The position numbers and the translations under genes were made by a program. The notes under the pieces are model-generated. The model saw nothing but the letters and a program-made list of their open reading frames with translations. It did no database searches and was not told the DNA's origin. Shown here piece by piece: positions 25,938 through 33,023 of a stretch of DNA of 52,182 nt (within the stretch, counting starts at the first letter, position 1; each line of letters starts with the position of its first letter). The stretch comes from JBGLNJ01 sp964353405 (GTDB lineage Bacteria > Chloroflexota > Anaerolineae > Fen-1058): positions 1 to 52,182 of the forward strand of contig CAYGWJ010000337.1 of assembly GCA_964353405.1 (NCBI GenBank), read 5' to 3'.

Positions 25938-26438
25938 TCATCCCCCAAACGCCGCTCGCCTAAAATTCTCCAGCAGGGTTTGATAACTTGCGCCGTGCGC
26001 TTCCATGTGGAGCATTCGGCGCATCTCGTCTATCGCCGTGAGCCGAATCCACAATCGCTCGGCGGGCAGAATGGCCTGCGCGCGCTCCGGCCATTCGATG
26101 ATGCAAACGTTGCCTCCCACCCACACGTCGTCCAGCCCCAGCGCCCACGCTTCTGCTGCGCTGGCGATGCGGTACAGGTCAACGTGGTAAAGCTTGCGCC
26201 GGTCGCCGGGGCGGCGGTATTCGTGAATGAGCGTGAAGGTGGGGCTGCGCACCGGGCCGGTCACGCCCCAGCCAGTGGCGATGCCTTGCGCCAGACAGGT
26301 CTTGCCTGCGCCCAACTCGCCTTCCAGGCAAATCCATTCGCCGCCGCGCAGCAACTCGCCCAGGCGCGTCCCCAATCGGCGCGTCTGCTCCGGGCTGCGG
26401 CTGATGAATTCGAGCGTGTTGGAATCGAGAATCGGCAT
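25938..26438 (-). CDS. tsaE: tRNA t6A37 biosynthesis ATPase TsaE
   Basis: 166 residues. P-loop GELGAGKT (40-47), then the TsaE hallmarks SPTFTLIHEY and YHVDLYRI, and IIEWPERAQ. TsaE is the ATPase that drives the TsaBD cycle. The ATG at 26438 is only 11 nt from the end of a TATAAT box, so the message has almost no leader; the longer open frame would start upstream of the promoter. First gene of tsaE-tsaB-rimI. Confidence 0.93.
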   Translation of the reverse strand: MPILDSNTLEFISRSPEQTRRLGTRLGELLRGGEWICLEGELGAGKTCLAQGIATGWGVTGPVRSPTFTLIHEYRRPGDRRKLYHVDLYRIASAAEAWALGLDDVWVGGNVCIIEWPERAQAILPAERLWIRLTAIDEMRRMLHMEAHGASYQTLLENFRRAAFGG

Positions 26439-26448
26439 AGCGTCCGCG

Positions 26449-26454
26449 ATTATA
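26449..26454 (-). promoter_or_regulatory. -10 box of the tsaE operon
   Basis: Minus-strand GGTATAATCGC. Normal spacing puts the transcription start 3-5 nt before the tsaE ATG. Confidence 0.55.
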
Positions 26455-26513
26455 CCTCTGTGTTTGCAGTGCCACAAGCCACGCCGAAAGTCCACCAGGG
26501 TCTTGGCGGTGAG

Positions 26514-26900
26514 TTAGTCCAAAGACTCGGGGCCGAACGATTCGGGCAAGAGCTGGTCGAGCGTGAACGGCCGCACGTGGCCTGCGTCATCGGCCAGCAG
26601 GATGCGCAGATGTGGGGCAAACTCGCGCAGGACCTGTCGGCATGCGCCACACGGGCTGCCGCCGTTGCGCGTGGCGATGGCGATGGCGGAAAACTCGCGC
26701 TGTCCTTCCGACACGGCCTTGACGACGGCCGTCTGCTCGGCACACAGGCACAGAGGGTACACGGCATTTTCCACGTTGCAGCCGGTAAACACCTGGCCAG
26801 ATAGGGTCAGCAGGGCTGCGCCGACGCTGTAATGCGAGTAGGGAGCATAAGCTGCCTTGCGCGCCTCTTGCGCCAGCACGACGAGTTGTTGGTCGTCCAT
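26514..26900 (-). CDS. cdd: Cytidine deaminase
   Basis: 128 residues, the usual length of the tetrameric enzyme. Zinc ligands and catalytic Glu: CAEQ (Cys53, Glu55) and PCGAC (Cys84, Cys87). HYSVGAALL and GCNVENAVYP bind substrate. It deaminates cytidine and deoxycytidine to the uridine forms for pyrimidine salvage. The ATG at 26900 lies 2 nt after the stop of the CBS-domain gene, so the two are co-transcribed. Confidence 0.95.
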   Translation of the reverse strand: MDDQQLVVLAQEARKAAYAPYSHYSVGAALLTLSGQVFTGCNVENAVYPLCLCAEQTAVVKAVSEGQREFSAIAIATRNGGSPCGACRQVLREFAPHLRILLADDAGHVRPFTLDQLLPESFGPESLD

Positions 26901-26902
26901 GA

Positions 26903-28219
26903 TCACTCCTGAGAAGGAGAAGGTTCTCTCCGGACGCGCACCTTGCCGATGCGCCGCCCGGAAACGTTGAGCACTTGTATCACCCATTCGCCAAAGTGCA
27001 ACTGTTCGCCCGCCACTGGAACTTTGCCGAGTTGGGTATAGAGAAAACCGCCGAGCGTGTCGTACGATTCATCGGCGGGGAGTGGTGCGCCGAGCAACTG
27101 GCTCACGTCGTCGAGATTAGCGCGCGCGTCAAAGACGTAGGCGCCTTCGGCTTCTTGCTGGAACAGTGGCTCTTCGCTCGCGTCGTACTCGTCTTGAATC
27201 TCGCCGACGATTTCTTCCAGGATGTCTTCAATCGTCACCAGGCCGGCCACGCCGCCGTATTCGTCCACGACGATGGCCACGTGGACACGGCGCTTTTGCA
27301 GTTCTTCCAGCAGGTCACTCACCTTTTTGGCTTCCGGCACAAAGTAGGCCGGGCGCGCCACCTGAGTGAGTGGGACGGTCAGGTCGCCCGCGCGCAAGAC
27401 GCGTAGCAGGTCTTTGGCATACAGCACGCCCACCACGTTGTCAATGGTGTCCTGGTAAACTGGCACGCGGCTGTGCGTGGCCTGGATGACGAGATCAGCC
27501 GCTTCGGTCAGCGGCATGGAGGCGTCAATGGCTACCACGTCAATGCGTGGGACCATCACCTCGCGGGTCAGGGTGTCGCCAAAGTCAAAGATGGAATAGA
27601 TCATCTCCTTTTCTTCTTCTTCGAGCACGCCGCCTTCTTCACCTGCGTCCACCACCGTCTTGATTTCCTCTTCGGTGATAAGGCCCATGCCCACCCGTGA
27701 AGCTCCACCGAGTGGCCCGGTGATCAGGTTCGATAGTTTGACGAGTAGCTTGACCAGCGGAGCTGCTGTAGTGGCAGCGAGGTCGAGGGGACGCGCCACA
27801 AAGAGAGCGATGGGTTCGGCGTGGCGCACGGCCAGCGACTTGGGCACGAGCTCGCCCAAGATGAGCATCACCAGACCTAGCAGGAAGGTGACGATCAAAA
27901 CCGCCAACAACAGACTGTATGGCGCGAGCCAGGTGGCTCGCGCCAGGGTAGTTGCCAGCTGAGGCGCGAGTGTCACGGCGGCGGTTCCAGCGGCGAAGAA
28001 ACCCGCCAGTATCGTGCCGAGTTGAAGTGTGGCGAGCGTCCGGCTGGAATCTTGCGCCAACCGTTCTAACACCTTTGCCTGCGCGTGACCTGCCTCGACC
28101 AATTGCGCCAGGCGCGATTTGCGGATTTCCGCAATCGCCACTTCCGATGCGGCAAGAAAGGCATTCAGTATCAGGAGCGCAACGAGCAGGATGAATTCTG
28201 GAATCACTTGACCATCCAT
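26903..28219 (-). CDS. CNNM/CorC-HlyC family membrane protein
   Basis: 438 residues. Three to four N-terminal membrane helices form a DUF21/CNNM domain (EFILLVALLILNAFLAASEV, LGTILAGFFAAGTAAVTLA, LLLAVLIVTFLLGLVMLILG). A CBS pair follows (about 205-330: VMVPRIDVVAIDASMPLTEA ... VVDEYGGVAGLVTIEDILEE), and the CorC_HlyC domain closes the protein. The family is linked to Mg2+/Co2+ efflux or homeostasis; 'hemolysin' names for it are historical. Confidence 0.93.
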   Translation of the reverse strand: MDGQVIPEFILLVALLILNAFLAASEVAIAEIRKSRLAQLVEAGHAQAKVLERLAQDSSRTLATLQLGTILAGFFAAGTAAVTLAPQLATTLARATWLAPYSLLLAVLIVTFLLGLVMLILGELVPKSLAVRHAEPIALFVARPLDLAATTAAPLVKLLVKLSNLITGPLGGASRVGMGLITEEEIKTVVDAGEEGGVLEEEEKEMIYSIFDFGDTLTREVMVPRIDVVAIDASMPLTEAADLVIQATHSRVPVYQDTIDNVVGVLYAKDLLRVLRAGDLTVPLTQVARPAYFVPEAKKVSDLLEELQKRRVHVAIVVDEYGGVAGLVTIEDILEEIVGEIQDEYDASEEPLFQQEAEGAYVFDARANLDDVSQLLGAPLPADESYDTLGGFLYTQLGKVPVAGEQLHFGEWVIQVLNVSGRRIGKVRVRREPSPSQE

Positions 28220-28267
28220 CCGATGCAGGACGAATACCGAAGGGTGAACACCGTCAATCGTCTTTCG

Positions 28268-29614
28268 TCACGTAGAGTGGGCCTGTGTCTCTTTTAACCG
28301 AGCGGGCACTCCATACGCCAACGCGCCGTCCGGCACATCATGCGTGACCACGCTGCCCGCGCCGGTCACCGCATTCTTGCCGATGGTGACGGGCGCGCGT
28401 AGCAGCGTGTCGCTGCCGATGAACGCGCCTTCGCCGATAACCGTCTTGTGCTTGTTCTGGCCGTCATAGTTGCAGGTGATGACGCCGCAACTGATGTTCA
28501 CATCCGCGCCCACGTCGGCATCGCCCAAGTAACTAAAGTGGCCCATCTTGGCGCCAGGCCCCAGCCGCGAGTTTTTCACTTCGCCAAAGTTGCCCATGTG
28601 GACGTGACGGCACAGATAGGCGCCTTTCCGGAGATGCGCGAACGGCCCCACATCCACGTCGTCTTCTAACGTCGCGCCTTCAAAGAAGGAGGCCTTGACG
28701 ATGCACCGGTCGCCAATCACCGAATCCTCGATGACGGCGTTCGGGCCAATCTTGCACGCGCGTCCGATGACGGTCTTGCCGCGCAGATGAGTGTTCGGCA
28801 AAACGATTGTGTCCGCGCCGAGGGTCACGCTTGCTTCGATGTAGGTGGTGGCCGGGTCCAACATCGTTACGCCGGCAAGCATCCACTGCTCATTGATGCG
28901 CGCGCGCATTTCCGTTTCGGCCCAGGCCAGGCGGGCGCGGTCGTCAAGGCCCATCACTTGGTCTGGGTCGGCGTCCAAGGTAGCGACGGTGCGGCCCTCG
29001 GCCACAGCCAGCTCGACCAGGTCGGTGAGGTATTGCTCGCCATGCTTGACCGGCAATTGCTCGATGTGCGACCAGAGCCACTCGGCCTGAAAGCACTGGA
29101 TGCCGCTGTTGCACTCGAGGCTCGCCTTTTGCTCCGATGTGGCTTCCCTGAATTCAACAATCGCGCGCACGTGACCGGCTTTATTTCGGACGATGCGGCC
29201 AAAGCGTAGCGGATCGGGTGGGCGAAAAGTGAGGAGGGTCACACGGGCGTTTTCGCTCGTGTGACGTTCCAGCATCGCCCGGAGCGTTTCAGCGGAGATG
29301 AATGGCGTGTCGCCATATACCACGAGCACCGTATCGGTTCTGCCTTCCAGCATAGAGCGCGCTTGCAGCATGGCATGGCCGGTCCCCCGTTGTGGTTCTT
29401 GAACAACGATGTCGGCGCTCTCCGCAAGTGCTTGGCGGACTTGGTCCGCGCCGTAGCCGACGACGACGAGCGGACGTGTTCCCGTCAGTTCGCGCGCCGC
29501 GTCCACGACAAAAGCCACCATCGGCCTGCCGCACACGCGATGCAGCACCTTGGGCAAATCGGATTTCATCCGCGTTCCCATTCCAGCGGCAAGGATCACA
29601 ACAGCAACTGACAT
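28268..29614 (-). CDS. glmU: Bifunctional GlmU: glucosamine-1-phosphate acetyltransferase / UDP-GlcNAc pyrophosphorylase
   Basis: 448 residues. The N-terminal uridylyltransferase has LAAGMGTRMKSDLPKVLH, QPQRGTGHA and YGDTPF. The C-terminal half is a left-handed beta-helix of hexapeptide repeats (VIGRACKIGPNAVIEDSVIG) with the catalytic NFGEVKNS and CNYDGQNKH. It makes UDP-GlcNAc for cell-wall and polysaccharide precursors. The ATG at 29614 is preferred over 29626 because GGAG lies 6 nt before it. Confidence 0.96.
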   Translation of the reverse strand: MSVAVVILAAGMGTRMKSDLPKVLHRVCGRPMVAFVVDAARELTGTRPLVVVGYGADQVRQALAESADIVVQEPQRGTGHAMLQARSMLEGRTDTVLVVYGDTPFISAETLRAMLERHTSENARVTLLTFRPPDPLRFGRIVRNKAGHVRAIVEFREATSEQKASLECNSGIQCFQAEWLWSHIEQLPVKHGEQYLTDLVELAVAEGRTVATLDADPDQVMGLDDRARLAWAETEMRARINEQWMLAGVTMLDPATTYIEASVTLGADTIVLPNTHLRGKTVIGRACKIGPNAVIEDSVIGDRCIVKASFFEGATLEDDVDVGPFAHLRKGAYLCRHVHMGNFGEVKNSRLGPGAKMGHFSYLGDADVGADVNISCGVITCNYDGQNKHKTVIGEGAFIGSDTLLRAPVTIGKNAVTGAGSVVTHDVPDGALAYGVPARLKETQAHST

Positions 29615-29671
29615 TTTGTTCTCCATGCTTCAGAGTAGACCAGCAGACAAGAACAGGTGGACAAGACGTAA

Positions 29672-29701
29672 GTCGGGCAATCAGAACACGGATTGCCCGA
29701 C
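29672..29701. promoter_or_regulatory. 11-bp perfect inverted repeat at the glmU transcription start
   Basis: GTCGGGCAATC, an 8-nt loop, then GATTGCCCGAC. It begins one base after the minus-strand TATAAT, so the predicted start of the glmU message falls inside it. It could be an operator or 5' hairpin, or the terminator of the upstream DUF4349 gene; the T-run on the minus side is weak. Confidence 0.55.
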
Positions 29702-29702
29702 T

Positions 29703-29708
29703 ATTATA
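29703..29708 (-). promoter_or_regulatory. -10 box of glmU
   Basis: Minus-strand TATAAT (in TAGTATAATAG), about 90 nt upstream of the glmU start and 29 bp past the DUF4349 stop. Confidence 0.5.
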
Positions 29709-29736
29709 CTACCGGACGGTGGGATTGTGGGAGAGC

Positions 29737-30660
29737 CTATGGCTTGGGCGTTGCAGGCGCGGACTTGCGCCGCGAGCGCGCATAGCGAACCACCAGGTAG
29801 AGCGGAAAACCAATCAACAGTGCGGCGGGCAGGATACAAATGCCCGTAATGATCAGGAGGTCACCGAGGCGTTGCAGCGCCCAGATCAACGCCTGGAACG
29901 CCGTGCGCGCAGTGCCTTGCGGTCGCCACGTGCCAATGGAGACAGGTTGCGCCAGCTCGTCCGGCGTGACGGTGATGTTCACCGTGGCGAGCTTGACGCT
30001 TTCCTTCAGCTTCAACTGCCGGCCGGTCAGCGTGTTGATCTGGCCTTGCACCTGGTCGAGCCGCGTCTGGATGTTGAGGATGTCTTCCATCTTGGTAGCG
30101 CGATCAAGCAACTTGCGGTACGAGTCTCGCTGGGCGGTGAGGTTCTCGATCTCAGCCTGGGTATCGGCATACTGGTCGGTCACGTCCTGCCCGGTGAGGT
30201 TTTCGCTTTCCACGGTCATTGCCAGCGACTTGATTTTGGCGAGTGTTGCCTTTAGCTGGAGCAGGTCTTCGCCGGGGACGCGAATGGCCATCGTCGCACG
30301 GGCATGCCCTTCGTCCTGGTACACGTTTGACGAAATGACGAAACCGCCGACGTCTTTGGCAATCTGGGTGATCTGCTCGACGGTTGAGCGCGCGTCTTTG
30401 ACAACCAACGACAACTGGCCGGTGTAGACAATCATCCGCTCCGCGCCGGCAGCATTGGCCGATTGAGGTTGGTTGACGGCCTGGGTCACGCCGTCGGCGG
30501 CGGACTGGGGCGCTTCCTGGGGCGGCGCGGCGGGCGCTCCGCCAGAGGGAGCGACGCCACCCGAGACTTGCGGCGCTGGCGCAGCAGATCGGGAGGCGGC
30601 GCATCCGGCAGATGCGACGAGTAGAAAGATCACAAAAAGGGTAATGAATTGGCGTTTCAT
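29737..30660 (-). CDS. DUF4349 lipoprotein
   Basis: 307 residues; SD AGGAG. Lipoprotein signal with Cys20 (VASAGC), then a Pro/Ala-rich linker to about residue 70. The DUF4349 domain follows (RMIVYTGQLSLVVKDARSTV ... GGFVISSNV ... AIRVPGEDLLQL) with a long coiled coil (DTQAEIENLTAQRDSYRKLL) and one C-terminal membrane helix (IITGICILPAALLIGFPLYL) ahead of a basic tail. The protein is thus held at both ends by the membrane. Its function is not known. Confidence 0.88.
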   Translation of the reverse strand: MKRQFITLFVIFLLVASAGCAASRSAAPAPQVSGGVAPSGGAPAAPPQEAPQSAADGVTQAVNQPQSANAAGAERMIVYTGQLSLVVKDARSTVEQITQIAKDVGGFVISSNVYQDEGHARATMAIRVPGEDLLQLKATLAKIKSLAMTVESENLTGQDVTDQYADTQAEIENLTAQRDSYRKLLDRATKMEDILNIQTRLDQVQGQINTLTGRQLKLKESVKLATVNITVTPDELAQPVSIGTWRPQGTARTAFQALIWALQRLGDLLIITGICILPAALLIGFPLYLVVRYARSRRKSAPATPKP

Positions 30661-30736
30661 TCGGGCGCTCCTTTCGTCACGGCGACTCTGTATTTAGGAC
30701 GCCGGTTGTCGCTATCGAGTTCCGCGCCGACGGGAC

Positions 30737-31471
30737 CTAGTGCCCGACGGCCAACCGCTCGATCAAGCGGTGCGGCAGCTTGACCGCGCGCATCCGGCTC
30801 TGCGTCAGCACAATGGGATACTCGACGCGCCGGTGCTCCAACGTGCCTGCTTCCGGGTCGAGGATGGCATAGGCGGCGCGCGGGTTGCCGTCACGCGGCT
30901 GGCCTACGCTGCCGGGGTTGATGATCCACCGCCCGCTCGCAAGCGAGACGGGTTGCTTGTAACGCGGGGCGCGCGGCTCGCACAAGTGATCGTCGCTCGA
31001 GTCAGGCATGTAAAAGCTGATGGGCACGTGCGTGTGGCCGACCAGGCAAATGGGCGTCTTGAAAGCGGGGAAATTTAGCTCGGCGGTCAACGGGTCGAGG
31101 ATGTATTCCCAGACCGGCTGGCGCGGGCTGCCGTGCGCCAGGGTATAGCCCTTCTCAAAATGCTGGGGCTCCAGGCCATCCAGGTACGCCATCGCGTCCG
31201 GGTCGAGCACGCTGCGTGCCCATTGATTGGCCGAGCGCGCGTCGGTGTTAAAGCCCCGCATGTCCAGTTTGCCCAGCACCGCCCAGTCGTGGTTGCCAGC
31301 CAGGCAGACGTGCGGATATTCTCGCAATCGGGCTATGCACTCGTTGGGGTTTGGCCCGTAGCCCACCATATCACCCAGGCACCAGATCATGTCGAACTGG
31401 CCCGCGTTGAGGATCACTGCTTCCAACGCGGCCAGGTTGCCGTGAACGTCGGAAATCACCAGACAGCGCAT
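30737..31471 (-). CDS. Calcineurin-like metallophosphoesterase
   Basis: 244 residues from MRCLVISDVHGN. Metal-binding motifs in order: ISDVHGN, CLGDMVGYGP, LAGNHD, and GHTHVP near the C-terminus. It resembles the YfcE/MJ0936 group, which cleaves phosphodiesters; the natural substrate is unknown. It diverges from the radical SAM gene across 155 bp. Confidence 0.92.
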   Translation of the reverse strand: MRCLVISDVHGNLAALEAVILNAGQFDMIWCLGDMVGYGPNPNECIARLREYPHVCLAGNHDWAVLGKLDMRGFNTDARSANQWARSVLDPDAMAYLDGLEPQHFEKGYTLAHGSPRQPVWEYILDPLTAELNFPAFKTPICLVGHTHVPISFYMPDSSDDHLCEPRAPRYKQPVSLASGRWIINPGSVGQPRDGNPRAAYAILDPEAGTLEHRRVEYPIVLTQSRMRAVKLPHRLIERLAVGH

Positions 31472-31567
31472 GCATATCTGACCTTGTACAAATTGTGCCA
31501 AGTGTATCACGGATTGCGCCGTTTGGCTAGTAAATCCGCCGAGCGGCAACTGCCTCTGAAATAGTGC

Positions 31568-31573
31568 TATAAT
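31568..31573 (+). promoter_or_regulatory. Extended -10 promoter of the radical SAM gene
   Basis: GTGCTATAAT on the plus strand (TGC-TATAAT), 54 nt before the start. It has the same extended core as the promoters at 8301 and 18991. Confidence 0.6.
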
Positions 31574-31626
31574 ATTGTCAGTCAGGACCGAACGATCGGT
31601 GGGTGGTTTGGAAAGGAGCGATTCGA

Positions 31627-32688
31627 ATGGCTGGGGCAAGGGTGTCACTGGCCCAGATCCTCGACGAGATGACGGTAGAGGGCGAGCTGTACCAAAAGCT
31701 CAAAGATGATGCGGTGCGGTGCTACGCCTGCGCGCATCGTTGCTTCCTCAAGCCAGGGCGGCGTGGTATCTGCCAGGTGCGCTACAACGAGGGCGGCACG
31801 CTGCGCGTCCCGCATGGCTACGTCGCCGCGCTCAACGTGGACCCCACCGAGAAAAAGCCGTTCTTTCACGTCTTGCCTGGCTCGCAGACGCTCACATTTG
31901 GCATGTTGGGCTGCGATCTGCATTGCGCCAATTGCCAAAACTGGGAAATCTCGCAGACGTTGCGCGACACGCGCGCCGGGGTCGAACCGCAGCTTGTGAC
32001 AGCCGACCAGATGATCAAGATCGCTCAACGCTATGGCGCGGAGCTTATCGGCTCGTCCTACAACGAGCCGCTCATCACGTCCGAATGGGCTGTCGAGGTG
32101 TTCAAGAAGGCGAAAGAGGCCGGATTGCGCTGTGTCTACATCTCCAACGGCAACGCTACGCGCGAGGTCATGGAATATCTGCGGCCTTTTGTGGATGGTT
32201 ACAAAATTGACCTCAAGACGATGAGCGACAGGAACTATCGGCAGCTCGGCGCGGTGCTGAACAATGTGCTGGATGGCATCCGGTTGGCGCGCGAGATGGG
32301 GTTCTGGGTCGAGATCGTCACGTTGGTGATTCCCGGCTTTAACGACAGCAACGACGAGTTGTGGGACGCGGCTCGGTTCCTCGTTTCGCTTTCGCCGGAT
32401 ATCCCCTGGCACCTGACGGCGTTCCACAGAGACTATAAAATGACCGACCCGGATAACACGGACGCCAAAACCCTCTTGCGCGCCGCCGAAATCGGGCAGG
32501 AGGCCGGGCTGCATCACGTCTACACCGGCAACTTGCCCGGCATGACGGGGATGTACGAAAACACGTTTTGTCACAACTGCGGCGAGCTGCTCATCGCTCG
32601 ACTGGGTTATTACATTCGGACGAATAAACTCTCCGGCACGGGCCGCTGTTCCAAGTGTAACACGGCCATCGCTGGAATCTGGAAGTGA
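31627..32688 (+). CDS. AmmeMemoRadiSam-type radical SAM enzyme
   Basis: 353 residues, AAGGAG 9 nt upstream of the ATG. Four N-terminal Cys (CYACAHRC and GICQVR, residues 32-49) suit a metal site. The 4Fe-4S/SAM motif is CDLHCANC (Cys96, Cys100, Cys103), and SSYNEPLI and FVDGYKIDLKTM follow. The C-terminal zinc-ribbon-like tail (CHNCGELLIARLGY ... CSKC) is typical of the radical SAM member of the AmmeMemoRadiSam system, related to pyruvate-formate-lyase activases. The usual Memo and AMMECR1 partners are not in the window. Substrate unknown. Confidence 0.9.
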   Translation: MAGARVSLAQILDEMTVEGELYQKLKDDAVRCYACAHRCFLKPGRRGICQVRYNEGGTLRVPHGYVAALNVDPTEKKPFFHVLPGSQTLTFGMLGCDLHCANCQNWEISQTLRDTRAGVEPQLVTADQMIKIAQRYGAELIGSSYNEPLITSEWAVEVFKKAKEAGLRCVYISNGNATREVMEYLRPFVDGYKIDLKTMSDRNYRQLGAVLNNVLDGIRLAREMGFWVEIVTLVIPGFNDSNDELWDAARFLVSLSPDIPWHLTAFHRDYKMTDPDNTDAKTLLRAAEIGQEAGLHHVYTGNLPGMTGMYENTFCHNCGELLIARLGYYIRTNKLSGTGRCSKCNTAIAGIWK

Positions 32689-32690
32689 CC

Positions 32691-33014
32691 ATGCCATCCT
32701 CCACAGGAGACCCACGAGTCAAGCTGTTAATGTCCTATGACATCGTGACACAGTCGCAGCAGACTTATTACGAGTTCATCCTGCGCGAATTTATCCCCAG
32801 GGCGCAAGAGATGGGACTGGCGATCAGCGAAGCGTGGCACACGGCCTACGGCGACTATCCGGCGCGGATGACGGGCTTTGTCGCGCCGGACCGGAAAACG
32901 CTGGACAAGATTATGCAGAGTGACGAGTGGGCAGACTTGCGGGAGCGGCTTGACCCGTTTGTGACCAATCTCCGGTTCAAGATCGTGCCGTTCCGGGACA
33001 GCTTTCAGTTCTGA
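32691..33014 (+). CDS. Small alpha/beta-barrel-like protein of unknown function
   Basis: 107 residues from the ATG at 32691; a GTG at 32685 overlapping the radical SAM stop is an alternative. Secondary structure reads like a ferredoxin-like fold: VKLLMSYDI, a helix with YYEFILREFIPRAQ, AISEAWHTAYGDYPARMTGF, and a second helix ending in FKIVPFRDSFQF. This pattern recalls dimeric alpha-beta barrel proteins (NIPSNAP or EthD style), but no catalytic residue stands out. Translationally coupled to the radical SAM gene. Confidence 0.75.
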   Translation: MPSSTGDPRVKLLMSYDIVTQSQQTYYEFILREFIPRAQEMGLAISEAWHTAYGDYPARMTGFVAPDRKTLDKIMQSDEWADLRERLDPFVTNLRFKIVPFRDSFQF

Positions 33015-33023
33015 TGTGTTGAT

